From assembly GCF_945957265.1 (NCBI RefSeq), contig NZ_CAMFKO010000020.1, forward strand, positions 1 to 64,000: a stretch of 64,000 bases of DNA. Direction: 5' to 3'. How positions within the stretch are numbered: position 1 is the stretch's first letter; each line of letters begins with the position of its first letter. Shown one piece after another: positions 26,545 through 36,451 of the stretch. The notes beneath the pieces are model-generated. The model saw nothing but the letters and a program-made list of their open reading frames with translations, was not told the DNA's origin and ran no database searches. The translations under genes were made by a program, and so were the position numbers. Origin of the DNA: an uncultured Dechloromonas sp. GTDB lineage: Bacteria > Pseudomonadota > Gammaproteobacteria > Burkholderiales > Rhodocyclaceae.

Positions 26545-27972
26545 ATGAACATCTCCATCCGCCTCTTCTTCGGTTATTTCCTGATCGTCGGCCTGGCGGC
26601 GTGGTTCGTCCTCAACACCGTCAATCGCGAGACCGAGCCGGGCATCCGCCAGGCCACCGAGGAAACGCTGGTCGACACCGCCCATGTGCTGGCCGAGATG
26701 GCGGCGCTGGAACTGTCCGCCGGCCGCATCGCGCACGGCCCCTTCGCCGACGCGGTACGCGCCGCCATCCGGCGCAGCCCGCGGGCCGACATCTCCGGCG
26801 TGCACAAGGAAAGCATCGACTTCCGCATCGTCGTCACCGACCCCCGCGGCATCGTCGTCTACGACTCGAAGCAGGCCGCCCTGGGCGAGGATTTCTCGCA
26901 ATGGCGCGACATCGCCCGCGTCCTGCGCGGCGAATACGGCGCCCGCCAGACGCGTGAAGATCCGTACGACCCGACCTCCACCGTCATGCACGTCGCCGCC
27001 CCCATCGTCTGGCAGGGGGAGCTGATCGGCGCGCTGTCACTGGCCAAGCCGATGGCTTCGGTGGCCCCCTATGCCGAGCGCGCCGCCCGCCGGGTCAAGG
27101 AATCCGGCCTGCTGCTGCTCGCCGCCAGCGCCGCCATCGGCCTCTTCTTCACCGGCTGGCTGGGCTGGTCCATCCACCGCCTGCGCACCTATGCCCGGGC
27201 GGTCAGCGAAGGGCGCAAGGCGGAAGTGCCCACCGGCGGCGGCCGGCAGCTTTCCGAACTGGCCGGGGCGCTGGCCGCGATGCGCGAAAAGCTCGAAGGC
27301 AAGCAGTACGTCGAACGCTACGTGCAGAACCTGGCGCACGAGATGAAAAGCCCTCTCACCGCCGTCATCGGCGCCGCCGAAATCCTCGAGGGCGACCCGC
27401 CGGAAACCGACCGCCACCGTTTCGCCGCGAGCATCGCCGAGCAGTCGCGCCGCCTGCAGGCGATCATCGAGCGCATGCTGCTGCTCGCCCGGGTCGAGCA
27501 GTTACAGTCGCCGGAAGGCCTCCGCCTGCTGGCGCCGGACGAACTCCTGGCGCAGTGCATCGCCCTCCGCCGGCAGGCGCTGAACGGCCGCCGCCTGACC
27601 TGCGCCACGCAATTCACCGGCCAAGCCAGGATACGCGGCGACGCCTTCCTGCTGCAGCAAGCCGTGCTCAACCTGCTCGACAACGCCATCGAATTTTCGC
27701 CGGAAGGCGGGCAGATCGACATCTCGGCCAGCGACGCCGACGGCACAGTGAGCCTGAGCATCCGCGACCACGGCGACGGCGCGCCCGACTACGCGCTGCC
27801 GCAACTGTTCGCGCGTTTCTATTCGCTGCCCCGCCCGGCCACCGGCCGCAAGAGCACCGGCCTCGGGCTGGCCCTGGTGCGCGAAGTGGCGCGCCTGCAC
27901 GGCGGCGATGCCCATTTCGAGAACCACCCGCAGGGTGGCGGCCTGGCCACGCTGCGCCTGCCAGCCGCCTGA
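26545..27972 (+). CDS. creC: Two-component sensor kinase CreC
   Basis: A 475-residue inner-membrane histidine kinase. TM1 (about 6-24) and TM2 (about 187-210) flank a periplasmic or PAS-like sensor domain of about 160 residues (IDFRIVVTDPRGIVVYDSK). A HAMP linker precedes HisKA with His265 (QNLAHEMKSPLTAVIGAAE). The ATPase domain has N box NLLDNAIEFSPEGG, G1 RDHGDGAPD and G2 STGLGLALVREV. The K-S-P after the active His and the sensor pattern are CreC-like. Only six bases follow the MOSC stop. It is convergent with the diguanylate cyclase gene, 24 bases away. Confidence 0.9.
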   Translation: MNISIRLFFGYFLIVGLAAWFVLNTVNRETEPGIRQATEETLVDTAHVLAEMAALELSAGRIAHGPFADAVRAAIRRSPRADISGVHKESIDFRIVVTDPRGIVVYDSKQAALGEDFSQWRDIARVLRGEYGARQTREDPYDPTSTVMHVAAPIVWQGELIGALSLAKPMASVAPYAERAARRVKESGLLLLAASAAIGLFFTGWLGWSIHRLRTYARAVSEGRKAEVPTGGGRQLSELAGALAAMREKLEGKQYVERYVQNLAHEMKSPLTAVIGAAEILEGDPPETDRHRFAASIAEQSRRLQAIIERMLLLARVEQLQSPEGLRLLAPDELLAQCIALRRQALNGRRLTCATQFTGQARIRGDAFLLQQAVLNLLDNAIEFSPEGGQIDISASDADGTVSLSIRDHGDGAPDYALPQLFARFYSLPRPATGRKSTGLGLALVREVARLHGGDAHFENHPQGGGLATLRLPAA

Positions 27973-27996
27973 CCCGGCGCCGCCTTCGGCCCGCCG

Positions 27997-28980
27997 CTAC
28001 TTCCTGCCCGACTGCTTGATGGCGTACATGCGGAGATCGGCCACTTCCAGAAGATGTTCTGGCTCGATCCCGTCTTCCGGCACGCTGGCGCAGCCGATGC
28101 TGGCCTTCAACGGATAGGGCTGGTTTTCGAAGACGAACGGCTGGGCGATCTCGGCATGGATTCGTCGAATGGCCGCATCCAGGCCATCCGGGTTTTCGAG
28201 CGGGCTCAATATGATGCCGAACTCGTCGCCGCCGAGCCTGGCGGCCGTATCGGTATTCCGGGTCGCTTTTTTCAGGCGATCCGAGAAGGCCACGATCACC
28301 GCGTCGCCGATCCGGTGGCCATGTGCGTCGTTGATCTGCTTCAAGCCGTCCATGTCGATCATCAGCACGCCCGACCGGCGCCGCTCCCTGTCCACGCGGG
28401 CAACGACATTGCGCAGGCGGTCCATGAACAGCGCCCGATTGGCCAGGCCGGTCATCGCGTCGCGCGTTGCCTTGATGAAGAGACTGTCGCTGTCGTACTT
28501 GGCCGAAAAATACATGGCCGCAGCCACCACTTCCGAAAGCATGCCCAGCAAGCTCATATCGGCGGCACCGAACTTGTCGGGACTGACCGACATGGCCTTG
28601 AGGACGCCGACCGTCACCCCGTCGTGCTTGAGCGGCATGACGATCATGGCGCGCAGGCCGACCTTCATGCAGGCCTCGCGATCGACCCGCGGATCGATGT
28701 CGGCATCGGCACAGGAGAGCATTTCGCCGGTCGCCACGCACGCCCCGGAGAGACTGCCGCCCATGCTCAGCCGAAGCCCCAGCTGGCCGTTGCAGATGCC
28801 CGCCGTGGCCCGGTAAACCATTTCGCCGTCTTCGGCCAGTTCGATCGCGGCGCCATCGGCATCGATCAGGGGCAGAGTCTGCTCGACGACGTACTGCATG
28901 ACCCCGCCCAAATCCAGGCCGAGCTTGGCAATCTCGGTCTGGATACCGATTACCTGGATCAACTTCGCTTGTGTCGGCAT
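27997..28980 (-). CDS. GAF-GGDEF diguanylate cyclase
   Basis: A 327-residue cytoplasmic enzyme predicted to make c-di-GMP from two GTP. A GAF-type sensor occupies about residues 20-160 (GGVMQYVVEQTLPLIDADGA, IDPRVDREACMKVGL, VMPLKHDGVTVGVLK). The cyclase domain begins at TRDAMTGLANRALFMDRL and has the catalytic GGDEF (250-254). The inhibitory site R-N-T-D (241-244) is five residues before it, so product feedback is likely. GGGGAGAGG precedes two tandem ATGs (28983 and 28980); spacing favours the second. The GAF ligand is unknown. Confidence 0.92.
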   Translation of the reverse strand: MPTQAKLIQVIGIQTEIAKLGLDLGGVMQYVVEQTLPLIDADGAAIELAEDGEMVYRATAGICNGQLGLRLSMGGSLSGACVATGEMLSCADADIDPRVDREACMKVGLRAMIVMPLKHDGVTVGVLKAMSVSPDKFGAADMSLLGMLSEVVAAAMYFSAKYDSDSLFIKATRDAMTGLANRALFMDRLRNVVARVDRERRRSGVLMIDMDGLKQINDAHGHRIGDAVIVAFSDRLKKATRNTDTAARLGGDEFGIILSPLENPDGLDAAIRRIHAEIAQPFVFENQPYPLKASIGCASVPEDGIEPEHLLEVADLRMYAIKQSGRK

Positions 28981-29240
28981 CATCCTCTCCCCGATCGCCA
29001 TGGCGCGCGAAGGTGCGCGGAGGCCATCCCATTTCGCCGTCGTTTTCCTCAATTTACTGAAGCGACGACGCCCGATCAAGCCCGAGCCATGGCCGGCTGC
29101 GCCCCGCATGCCGGCGGGATGGCGGTTCAGGCGCCGGAATGCCCCGCCAGGCAGGCAAGGCGGCGGGCAGGACAGGGCGCCGCCGGGCAATCCGGGCATC
29201 CTCGTCGCCTGCTCTGCTAAAATCGCGGGTTCGAATTTTT

Positions 29241-29256
29241 GGCACCGGGTGGTGCC
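29241..29256 (+). promoter_or_regulatory. Hairpin in the tyrS leader
   Basis: GGCACC, loop GGGT, GGTGCC, ending 20 bases before the tyrS start codon. A TAAAAT at 29218-29223 could be the -10 element, making this the first structure in the leader. It may tune translation. No T-box or attenuator peptide is seen. The rest of the 28984-29276 spacer holds no gene. Confidence 0.3.
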
Positions 29257-29276
29257 TGTCCCGTGGAGAAAACGCA

Positions 29277-30551
<1,275 letters not shown>

Positions 30552-30588
30552 GCTGCCGCACGAAGCCCGAACAGGGCGTTCAAACAAA

Positions 30589-30627
30589 AACCCCGGCGCC
30601 TCCTTGCGGAGGGCCGGGGTTCGTTTT
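30589..30627 (+). terminator. Rho-independent terminator after tyrS
   Basis: AACCCCGGC-G-CCTCC pairs with GGAGG-GCCGGGGTT around loop TTGC, with one bulged G, followed by CGTTTTT. It is on the convergent side of the small minus-strand gene ending at 30642 and may serve both. Confidence 0.8.
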
Positions 30628-30641
30628 TGGGACGTTCCCGC

Positions 30642-30818
30642 TCAGTGGCAGGCTTGGCTCGCCTGGTCCGGGGCTTCGACGACCCGGACTTCGCTGGCCG
30701 GATAGAGGTCATGGGCCAGGTCGATCCATTCCTCGACCAGCTCGCCTTTTTCCTTGACGCCATCGACCAGCTGAAACCAGCTGCCATTGGGGGGTTTCAC
30801 TTCGATCGCAACGGACAT
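30642..30818 (-). CDS. Small hypothetical protein, 58 residues
   Basis: An open frame MSVAIEVKPPNGSWFQLVDG continuing to QASQACH and TGA. GGGTGGGAA precedes the ATG. The product is acidic, has no signal or membrane segment, and looks like a compact alpha/beta fold (a beta hairpin around VKPPNGSWFQLV and a helix KGELVEEWIDLAHDL). No family is recognised. Codon usage matches real genes and the convergent terminator of tyrS fits a transcription unit ending here. Confidence 0.65.
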   Translation of the reverse strand: MSVAIEVKPPNGSWFQLVDGVKEKGELVEEWIDLAHDLYPASEVRVVEAPDQASQACH

Positions 30819-30947
30819 TTCCCACCCCGCCTTTCGAAATTGTTGGTATGGCTTGCATGCTAGCGAAGCCCGGAAAAATCGTCTGTGAGAAAAGTCACGG
30901 GGACGATTTCATGACGAAAATGCACCGCCGCCACCTCGAAAAAATAA

Positions 30948-30963
30948 CTAGACGACCGGTCTA
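30948..30963. promoter_or_regulatory. NemR-type operator, copy 1
   Basis: CTAGACGACCGGTCTA, with TAGAC/GTCTA arms around GACCG. It lies 21 bases before the regulator start codon. The identical 16 bases occur again before nemA, which strongly suggests the binding site of the encoded TetR-family repressor and autoregulation. Confidence 0.8.
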
Positions 30964-30984
30964 ATTCATGCCAGACTGCCTCCC

Positions 30985-31569
30985 ATGAACACGCGTCACG
31001 ACAACACCCGCCAGCACATTCTCGAAACCGGCCATCGCATCATCGCGGGCAAGGGTTTCGCGAGCGTCGGGCTGAATGAAATCCTGACCACGGCCGGCGT
31101 GCCCAAGGGCTCGTTCTATCATTACTTCGCCTCCAAGGAACAATACGGGCAGTCGCTGCTGGAGGAGTATTTCGACCACTACCTGGCCGACCTCGACACC
31201 CTGTTCGCCGCCGAAGCGGCTTCCGGCCACGAGCGCCTGATGGGCTACTGGCAGCGCTGGCAGGGCAAGCAGGCCGACGCCTGCGCCGAGCAGAAATGCC
31301 TGGTCGTCAAGCTGGCCGGCGAAGTGGCCGACCTTTCCGACGCCATGCGCATCACCCTGCGCGACGGCACCGAGCAGATCGTCAAGCGCATCGCCCGCGT
31401 CATCGAAAGGGGCGTTGCCGACGGCTCGATCCCGCCGCTCGACCCGCACATGACGGCCCAGACGCTTTACCAGATGTGGCTCGGCGCCAGCCTGCTCGGC
31501 AAGCTGCACCGCGATACCGCCGCGCTGGAGAACGCCATGGCCTTCACCCGCCAATTACTCACACGCTAA
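30985..31569 (+). CDS. nemR: TetR-family repressor, NemR-like
   Basis: A 194-residue TetR/AcrR regulator. The N-terminal helix-turn-helix spans about residues 10-56 (GFASVGLNEILTTAGVPKGS, then FYHYFASKE). The ligand domain has two cysteines, Cys100 and Cys105 (ADACAEQKCLVVKL). E. coli NemR senses electrophiles and hypochlorous acid through a cysteine in this region, so a similar switch is likely. It is followed by an Old Yellow Enzyme gene, and both carry the same operator. The name is assigned by motif and context. Confidence 0.85.
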   Translation: MNTRHDNTRQHILETGHRIIAGKGFASVGLNEILTTAGVPKGSFYHYFASKEQYGQSLLEEYFDHYLADLDTLFAAEAASGHERLMGYWQRWQGKQADACAEQKCLVVKLAGEVADLSDAMRITLRDGTEQIVKRIARVIERGVADGSIPPLDPHMTAQTLYQMWLGASLLGKLHRDTAALENAMAFTRQLLTR

Positions 31570-31620
31570 CGCCCCCAAGCCCGAACGGTCGCCGCGGCGG
31601 CCATTTTTTGAACCCGATCA

Positions 31621-31636
31621 CTAGACGACCGGTCTA
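31621..31636. promoter_or_regulatory. NemR-type operator, copy 2
   Basis: A second exact copy of CTAGACGACCGGTCTA, 27 bases before the nemA start codon and 51 bases after the repressor stop. It implies a separate controlled promoter for the reductase. Confidence 0.8.
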
Positions 31637-31663
31637 TTTAACCCACCCCCAGAGGAGCACCGC

Positions 31664-32746
31664 ATGACCACCCTGTTCGATCCGATCCAGATGGGCGACA
31701 TCGCCCTCGCCAACCGCATCGTGATGGCCCCGCTGACGCGCAACCGCGCCATCGAAGGCAACAAGCCCGGCCCGCTCACTGTCGAGTACTACCGCCAGCG
31801 CGCCTCGGCCGGCCTGATCATCGCCGAGGCCAGCCCGATCAGCCCGACCGCCCAGGGCTACCTCGATACCCCGGGCATCTGGTCGGCCGAGCAGGTCGCC
31901 GCCTGGCAGGCCGTGACCGCCGCCGTCCATGGCGAAGGCGGCAAGATCGTGCTGCAGCTCTGGCACGTCGGCCGCATCTCGCACACCTCGCTGCTGCCGG
32001 CCGGCGAAACGCCGGTGTCGTCGACCGACAAGGCCGCCGAGGCGGCCACCTTCACCCGCGACGGCTTCATCCCCGTTTCCAGGCCGCGCGCCCTGCGCGA
32101 CGACGAAATCCCGACGCTGATCGAGGACTACCGCAAGGCCGCCCGCAACGCCATCGCCGCCGGCTTCGACGGCGTCGAGATCCACGCCGCCAACACCTAC
32201 CTGATCGAGCAGTTCCTGCGCGACAGCATCAACGACCGCAGCGGCCCGTACGGCGGCAGCATCGCCAACCGCGCCCGCCTGCTGCTCGAGATCACGCGCG
32301 CCATTGCCGACGAGATCGGCGCCGGCCGCACCGGCATCCGCCTCAGCCCGCTGACCACCTTCACCGCCCCGCTCGACAGCAATCCGCAGGCGCTCTACGG
32401 CTACGTCGTCGACCAGCTCGCCCCGCTCGGCCTTGCCTACCTGCACATGATCGAGGGCGACACCGGCCGCACCCGCACCCCGGATGGCACCACGGTCGAC
32501 TACGCCGCGCTGCGTCGCGCCTTCGGCGGCCCCTGGATGATCAACAACTGTTACAGCCGCGATCTGGGGCTGCCGGCGGTGGCCGACGCGCAGGCCGACC
32601 TGGTCGCCTTCGGCCGCAGCTTCATCAGCAACCCCGACCTCGTCCGCCGCCTGCGCGACGGCGCGCCATTGAACGAATTGCGCGCCGACAAGCTCTACGG
32701 TGGAGGCGCCGAAGGCTATACCGACTACCCCGCACTGGCCGTCTAA
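31664..32746 (+). CDS. nemA: Old Yellow Enzyme-family alkene reductase
   Basis: A 360-residue FMN enzyme that reduces activated C=C bonds (N-ethylmaleimide, enones) and nitro compounds with NAD(P)H. It shows the barrel signature MAPLTRNRA near residues 21-29, LQLWHVGRISH, DGVEIHAANTYLIEQFLR with the His/Asn substrate pair (HAAN), and the FMN-phosphate end VAFGRSFISNPDLVRRL. AGAGGAGC is the ribosome-binding site. It is controlled by the preceding repressor through operator copy 2. NemA also acts on methylglyoxal in E. coli; that activity is not inferable here. Confidence 0.94.
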   Translation: MTTLFDPIQMGDIALANRIVMAPLTRNRAIEGNKPGPLTVEYYRQRASAGLIIAEASPISPTAQGYLDTPGIWSAEQVAAWQAVTAAVHGEGGKIVLQLWHVGRISHTSLLPAGETPVSSTDKAAEAATFTRDGFIPVSRPRALRDDEIPTLIEDYRKAARNAIAAGFDGVEIHAANTYLIEQFLRDSINDRSGPYGGSIANRARLLLEITRAIADEIGAGRTGIRLSPLTTFTAPLDSNPQALYGYVVDQLAPLGLAYLHMIEGDTGRTRTPDGTTVDYAALRRAFGGPWMINNCYSRDLGLPAVADAQADLVAFGRSFISNPDLVRRLRDGAPLNELRADKLYGGGAEGYTDYPALAV

Positions 32747-32761
32747 AAACGACAAACCCCA

Positions 32762-32791
32762 GGCCGCGCCCCGGAAAACCCGGGCGCGGCC
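32762..32791 (+). terminator. GC-rich hairpin after nemA
   Basis: GGCCGCGCCC and GGGCGCGGCC pair perfectly over ten bases around an AAAA-centred loop. It lacks a T-tract, so it may be a pause or Rho-linked end, or a barrier between nemA and the transporter gene that starts 13 bases later. Confidence 0.4.
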
Positions 32792-32804
32792 AACCGAGAA
32801 CTGC

Positions 32805-33722
32805 ATGAACTCCTACCGCCGCTGGCTGCCCGCCATCGCCCTCACCGTCCTTTCCCTGACCTGGGGCTACACCTGGGTGCTCGCCAAGCAGGGCCTGGCC
32901 TACGCTCCGCCCTTTGCCTTCGCCGCCGAGCGTTGCGTCGGCGGCGCACTGGCCTTGCTTATCGCCCTCAAGCTGACCGGCCGACGACTGACGCTGGCCG
33001 CCCCCGTCCAGACCATCGGCATCGGCCTGACCCAGGTAGCCGGCTTCATGATCTTCCAGACCTGGGCGCTGGTCGAAGGCGGCCCGGGCAAAACGGCCGT
33101 GCTCATCTTCACCATGCCGATCTGGACCCTGCTGCTGGCCTGGCCGCTGCTCGGCGAGCGGGTGCGCGGCAAGCAGTGGCTGGCGGCGGCCAGCACGCTG
33201 ACCGGCCTGCTGCTCATCATCGAGCCGTGGGACATGCACGCCAGCCTGTTCAGCAAGTTCCTCGGCCTGATGGCCGCCCTGTGCTGGGCCAGCGGCACCA
33301 TCCTGATCAAGCGCCTGCGCGCCGTGACGCCGGTCGACCTGCTGACCCTCACCGCCTGGCAGATGATCCTCGGCGCCGTGCCGCTGATCCTGATCGCCCT
33401 CGTCGTGCCCGAACCGGCCACCCACTGGACGCCCGCCTACGCCGGCATCCTGCTCTTCATGTCGGTGTGCAGCACGGCGATGTGCTGGTGGCTGTGGATC
33501 TACATCCTCGACCGCGTACCGGCCTGGGAGGCCAGCCTGTCGGTGCTCGGCACGCCGGTCGTCGCCATCCTGTCGTCGCGGCTGACCTTCGGCGAATCGT
33601 TCAAGGGCACCGAGATCGCCGGCATCCTGCTCATCGGCGGCGGCCTCGCCCTGCTCTCGCTGCTCGGCTGGGCGGCCAGCCGGCGCAATCCGGCGCTCAG
33701 CGCACAGAAGGAAAGCGCATGA
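32805..33722 (+). CDS. EamA-family (DMT) transporter
   Basis: A 305-residue inner-membrane protein with about ten hydrophobic segments in two EamA repeats ([15 protein letters not shown] in the first, [18 protein letters not shown] in the second). Members export metabolites or amino acids. The ATG at 32805 leaves a 5' end clear of the hairpin. The stop overlaps the next gene's start by four bases (ATGA). Position after nemA suggests an associated function but does not prove it. Substrate unknown. Confidence 0.88.
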   Translation: MNSYRRWLPAIALTVLSLTWGYTWVLAKQGLAYAPPFAFAAERCVGGALALLIALKLTGRRLTLAAPVQTIGIGLTQVAGFMIFQTWALVEGGPGKTAVLIFTMPIWTLLLAWPLLGERVRGKQWLAAASTLTGLLLIIEPWDMHASLFSKFLGLMAALCWASGTILIKRLRAVTPVDLLTLTAWQMILGAVPLILIALVVPEPATHWTPAYAGILLFMSVCSTAMCWWLWIYILDRVPAWEASLSVLGTPVVAILSSRLTFGESFKGTEIAGILLIGGGLALLSLLGWAASRRNPALSAQKESA

Positions 33723-34723
33723 ACCCGCTCGCCGATCTCAAGCTCTCGATGCTCGACCTCGTCGCCGTCCGCGAAGGCGGCACGGTGGCCGACGCGCTGG
33801 CCATCTCGCTGCGCACTGCCCGCCATGTCGAGGCGCTCGGCTACACCCGCTACTGGCTGGCCGAACACCACAACATGCCGGGCGTCGCCAGCTCGGCCAC
33901 CGCCGTGCTGGTCGGCCACATCGCCGGCAACACGCAGCGCATCCGCGTCGGCTCGGGCGGCATCATGCTGCCCAACCACGCCCCGCTGGTCGTCGCCGAA
34001 GCCTTCGGCACGCTGGCCGAACTCTACCCCGGCCGCATCGACCTCGGCCTCGGCCGCGCCCCCGGCACCGACGCAGTGACCATGCGCGCCCTGCGCCGCG
34101 ACCGCATCGAAAGCGAAGCCGACTTCCCGCGCGACGTCGCCGAACTGCAGCGCCTGCTCGGCCCGCGCCTGCCCGACCAGCAGGTCGTCGCCGTGCCCGG
34201 CGCCGGCACCGACGTGCCCATCTGGCTGCTCGGCTCCAGCCTGTTCTCGGCCCGTCTGGCGGCCGAACGCGGCCTGCCCTACGCCTTCGCCTCGCACTTC
34301 GCGCCGGCCCTGCTGCTGCAGGCCATCGAGCTGTACCGGCGCAACTTCAAGCCGTCGGCCAAGCTGGCCCAGCCGTACGTGATCATCGGCGTGCCGGTCA
34401 TCGCCGCGCCGACCGACGACGAAGCGGCCTATCTCGCCACCAGCACCTTCCAGCGCGTGCTCGGCATCCTGCGCGGCGACCGCCGCCCGCTGCCGCCCCC
34501 GGTCGCCGGCTACGTCGAATCGCTGCACCCGCAGGAACGCGCCGGCATCGCCGATTTCCTCGGCGCCGCCGTGATCGGCAGCCCGGACACCGTGCGCGAC
34601 GGCCTGCGCGACCTGCACGCCGCTACCGGCGCCGACGAAATGATGTTCGTCAGCGACGTCTTCGACCCCGAGCTGCGCCTGCGCTCGCTGGACATCGCCA
34701 CCCGCGCCTGCTGGCCGGCCTGA
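33719..34723 (+). CDS. Luciferase-like (LLM) flavin-dependent oxidoreductase
   Basis: A 334-residue protein of the bacterial-luciferase-like monooxygenase family, MsnO8/YhbW type: [20 protein letters not shown] at the N-terminus, [19 protein letters not shown] near residues 42-60, [21 protein letters not shown], and [14 protein letters not shown]. It would use reduced FMN and oxygen. Coupled to the transporter (overlap) and followed by an MFS pump 14 bases later, it lies in a likely xenobiotic or metabolite-handling operon. Substrate unknown. Confidence 0.92.
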   Translation: MNPLADLKLSMLDLVAVREGGTVADALAISLRTARHVEALGYTRYWLAEHHNMPGVASSATAVLVGHIAGNTQRIRVGSGGIMLPNHAPLVVAEAFGTLAELYPGRIDLGLGRAPGTDAVTMRALRRDRIESEADFPRDVAELQRLLGPRLPDQQVVAVPGAGTDVPIWLLGSSLFSARLAAERGLPYAFASHFAPALLLQAIELYRRNFKPSAKLAQPYVIIGVPVIAAPTDDEAAYLATSTFQRVLGILRGDRRPLPPPVAGYVESLHPQERAGIADFLGAAVIGSPDTVRDGLRDLHAATGADEMMFVSDVFDPELRLRSLDIATRACWPA

Positions 34724-34737
34724 AAGCAGGCCGCCCG

Positions 34738-35937
34738 ATGCCCGAAGCCCCGGACGCCCAACACCGCCGCGCCGTCATGCTGCTCTCCGTCGCCGCCTTC
34801 GCCAGCGCGGCGGCGGCCCGCCTGTGCGACCCGCTGCTGCCCGACCTCGCCCGCAGCTTCGCGACCACCCCGAGCGCCGCCGCCTCGGTCATCTCCTCGT
34901 TCGCCATCGCCTACGGCCTGACCCAGGCCCTGTTTGGCCCGCTTGGCGACCGCCTCGGCAAGTACCGGCTGATCGCCCTGACCACCCTGCTCAGCACGCT
35001 CGGCGCCCTCGGCTCGGCCCTCGCCTGGTCGCTCGACGCGCTAGTCGTTGCGCGCATCCTGCTCGGCGCCACGGCCGCCGGCATCATCCCGCTGGCCATG
35101 GCCTGGATCGGCGACACCGTGCATTACGAGCAACGGCAGGCGACGCTGGCCCGCTTCATGGGCGGGCAGATCCTCGGCGCCATCGGCGGCCAGTTCATCG
35201 GCGGCCTCTTCGCCGACACCCTCGGCTGGCGCTGGGCCTTCGCCTTCCTGGCCTCGCTGTACCTGGTCATCGGCGCCATCGTCCTGCTCGAATCGCGGGC
35301 CAATCCGAGCACCCATCACCGCCATGCCGACACGCCGCGCCAGGGTATCGTCGGGCAGGCGGCGCAGGTTTTCGCCCAACCGTGGGCGCGGGTCATCCTG
35401 AGCATCGTCTTCCTCGAAGGCATGCTGGTCTTCGGTGCGCTGGCCTTCGTGCCCTCCTACCTGCACGAGCGCTTCGGCCTCAGCCTGACCATGGCCGGCG
35501 CCGCCATGGCCTTCTTCGGCATCGGCGGCCTGACCTACATCCTCGCCGCCCGGCATTTCGTCCGCCGCCTCGGCGAAGTCGGGCTGGCCACCGGCGGCGG
35601 CATCCTCATCGCCCTCGGCTGGGTGATGCTGGCCCAGGGTGAAAGCTGGCTGTGGGCGCTGCCCGCCAGCTATTTCGTCGGCCTCGGTTTCTACATGCTG
35701 CACAACACCCTGCAGACCAACGCTACCCAGATGGCCCCCGCCGTGCGCGGTACCGCCGTCTCGCTGTTCGCCTCCAGCTTCTTCCTCGGCCAGTCGCTGG
35801 GCGTCATGCTCGCCGCGAGCATCCTGAGCGCATCAGGCATCGTTCCCATGCTGCTGATCGCCGCCGTCGGCACGCCGCTGGTCGGGGGCACGCTGGCCTG
35901 GCTGCTGGCGAGGCATCACCGCAAGCAGCCGGCCTGA
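34738..35937 (+). CDS. MFS efflux transporter
   Basis: A 399-residue major facilitator with 12 predicted membrane segments. The loop 2-3 motif A is recognisable as FGPLGDRLGKYRLI, and motif C-like Gly/Pro spacing (TAAGIIPLAMAWIGDTVHYE) marks it as a drug:H+ antiporter type. It starts 14 bases after the LLM gene. A single ligand cannot be guessed. Together with the DMT exporter it makes two pumps in one operon-like run downstream of nemRA. Confidence 0.9.
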   Translation: MPEAPDAQHRRAVMLLSVAAFASAAAARLCDPLLPDLARSFATTPSAAASVISSFAIAYGLTQALFGPLGDRLGKYRLIALTTLLSTLGALGSALAWSLDALVVARILLGATAAGIIPLAMAWIGDTVHYEQRQATLARFMGGQILGAIGGQFIGGLFADTLGWRWAFAFLASLYLVIGAIVLLESRANPSTHHRHADTPRQGIVGQAAQVFAQPWARVILSIVFLEGMLVFGALAFVPSYLHERFGLSLTMAGAAMAFFGIGGLTYILAARHFVRRLGEVGLATGGGILIALGWVMLAQGESWLWALPASYFVGLGFYMLHNTLQTNATQMAPAVRGTAVSLFASSFFLGQSLGVMLAASILSASGIVPMLLIAAVGTPLVGGTLAWLLARHHRKQPA

Positions 35938-36037
35938 CGCCACCTCGCCTGAAAATTTCAGCCCGGGCGGGAGAAATGCCGATAATACGCAGCATCGTCC
36001 GCAATCCAAGCGGCTAGCGAAACAAGGGAACAAGGCG

Positions 36038-36412
36038 ATGGGCAAACCCGCGAAACAACCGATCTGGCTGGCCGAACCGGAAGGGCAAGATTACCCGGCC
36101 GCCGCCTCCTACCTGAGCCTGATCTTCGATCCGCAGCTGGTGGCGACGCAGGTCGCGGCGCTCCAGAAGGCGGCCATGACCTCGTTCAAGGCAAAGGACA
36201 TCTTTCGCGCTTCCCAACTCCCCCTGCTCGGGATCAGCAACGCGCACGTCGAGAAGAACCACGCCAAGATCGAGACCGGCACACCGCTTTCGCCGCTATT
36301 GCTGGTCAGGTATCCGACACACGGCAAAGTCATCGTCGCCGACGGCTACCACCGCATGTGCGCGGTCTATACCTACGACGAAGATGCGCTGATTCCGTGC
36401 AAAATTGTGTGA
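36038..36412 (+). CDS. ParB/Srx-fold-like hypothetical protein
   Basis: A 124-residue soluble protein. The C-terminal segment VIVADGYHRMCAVYTYDEDA resembles the D-G-x-H-R-x-x-A signature of the ParB-N/sulfiredoxin-like superfamily, in which it binds nucleotide. The preceding helix-rich half is not typical. No DNA-binding helix-turn-helix follows, so it is not a chromosome-partitioning ParB. It begins after a 100-base spacer and is followed 39 bases later by a transglutaminase-like gene. The family link is tentative. Confidence 0.65.
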   Translation: MGKPAKQPIWLAEPEGQDYPAAASYLSLIFDPQLVATQVAALQKAAMTSFKAKDIFRASQLPLLGISNAHVEKNHAKIETGTPLSPLLLVRYPTHGKVIVADGYHRMCAVYTYDEDALIPCKIV

Positions 36413-36451
36413 TCGCAACACGAACGCCCCGCCGCAACGAAGCCAAAGCCC

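Noticed and set aside
36038-36412. Chromosome-partitioning ParB
   Set aside because: Only the D-G-x-H-R-like segment is shared; there is no helix-turn-helix or dimer domain and no parA neighbour.
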